A program made the translations under genes and the position numbers. DNA of 64,000 nucleotides from Choristoneura fumiferana (lineage: Eukaryota > Arthropoda > Insecta > Lepidoptera > Tortricidae): assembly GCF_025370935.1 (NCBI RefSeq), contig NC_133499.1:4588538-4652537 (forward strand), read 5' to 3'. Under the pieces are notes generated by a model. The model was not told the DNA's origin, ran no database searches, and saw nothing but the letters and a program-made list of their open reading frames with translations. Shown piece by piece: positions 63,820 through 64,000 of the stretch (the first letter of the stretch is position 1; each line of letters begins with the position of its first letter).

Positions 63820-64000
63820 AATTAATGCGTGTTATACAGGTAGGTATAATAGTTATTCTATTGGAGGAAAATATAACTATAAATCCAAATATTCTATTAG
63901 TATAGATAAGAAACTTTCTTATATAATCCAACCACTTGTAGTGCTCTTAAGGTTGCCACGTCAGCGCATTCAACCCTCTGTTAAATTTATCCTAGTATAA
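63820..64000. other. No feature seen
   Basis: AT-rich flank after the second FLYWCH exon; no further acceptor-plus-FLYWCH pattern before the window ends. Confidence 0.4.

Overview
The window reads as transposon-saturated intergenic or intronic DNA from a moth or butterfly (Lepidoptera). It is AT-rich. No bacterial-style gene, intact transposase, rRNA or functional tRNA gene was seen. The lepidopteran call rests on repeat families familiar from that order: tRNA-derived SINEs, the CCGCGG-core repeat ending TATAATATTAGTA, a LINE 3' end with a TATTG tail, and the AGGGTTCCGTA repeat. Two runs of exactly 100 N (2927-3026 and 61890-61989) split the window into three contigs.

The best-supported host sequence is on the third contig (61990-64000). 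Two tandem exons there each follow a polypyrimidine tract and AG, share one splice phase, and encode a FLYWCH zinc finger. This is the pattern of the alternative 3' exons of modifier of mdg4. The first (62739-62986) is intact, with a poly(A) signal at 63210-63215 and a Harbinger-type MITE in its presumed 3' UTR. The second (63577-63758) is broken just before its HxH zinc ligands. On the middle contig, two further stretches on the minus strand look like terminal exons (16781-16597 and 5772-5600). Each has an acceptor, an ORF, a stop and a downstream AATAAA, and both share the FLYWCH exon phase. Their proteins were not recognised.

Nearly everything else is repeats, often nested. Families are lettered here. 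A: CCGCGG-core repeat. B: ACAAGCTTTT-ended repeat. C: A-tailed retroposon ending GTCGAATAAAA. D, E, F: three tRNA-derived SINEs. G: TAACCCCCGACGCAAAAAG repeat. H: AGGGTTCCGTA repeat. J: palindromic GGGCTACTACGAA MITE. L and M: two other palindromic families. Several insertions have clear target-site duplications (TSDs): a hAT-like MITE (8 bp), Harbinger-like MITEs (TWA), a piggyBac-like MITE (TTAA), and retroposons (6 to 23 bp). LINE remains include two copies of one ORF2 C-terminus and an RTE-type tail.

Layout. 0-3 kb: a 2.3 kb segment that recurs at 11.5-13.8 kb. 3-10 kb: palindromic MITE, families B, D and A, and a minus-strand terminal exon. 10-20 kb: SINEs, a retroposon nested in a MITE, the hAT MITE, and the second minus-strand exon. 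20-36 kb: nested B/C, microsatellites, a second retroposon copy, and alternating G modules. 36-48 kb: LTR fragment, minisatellites, families B, F, A and H. 48-62 kb: LINE relics, a 48-bp minisatellite and several perfect inverted repeats. 62-64 kb: the FLYWCH exons.

The strongest lead for something undescribed is an unclassified retroposon of about 320 bp. It is present twice (14.3 and 28.3 kb), nearly identical, each copy with its own TSD, and it contains a T6 run that argues against a Pol III origin. All family assignments come from reading the sequence; none was checked against a database.
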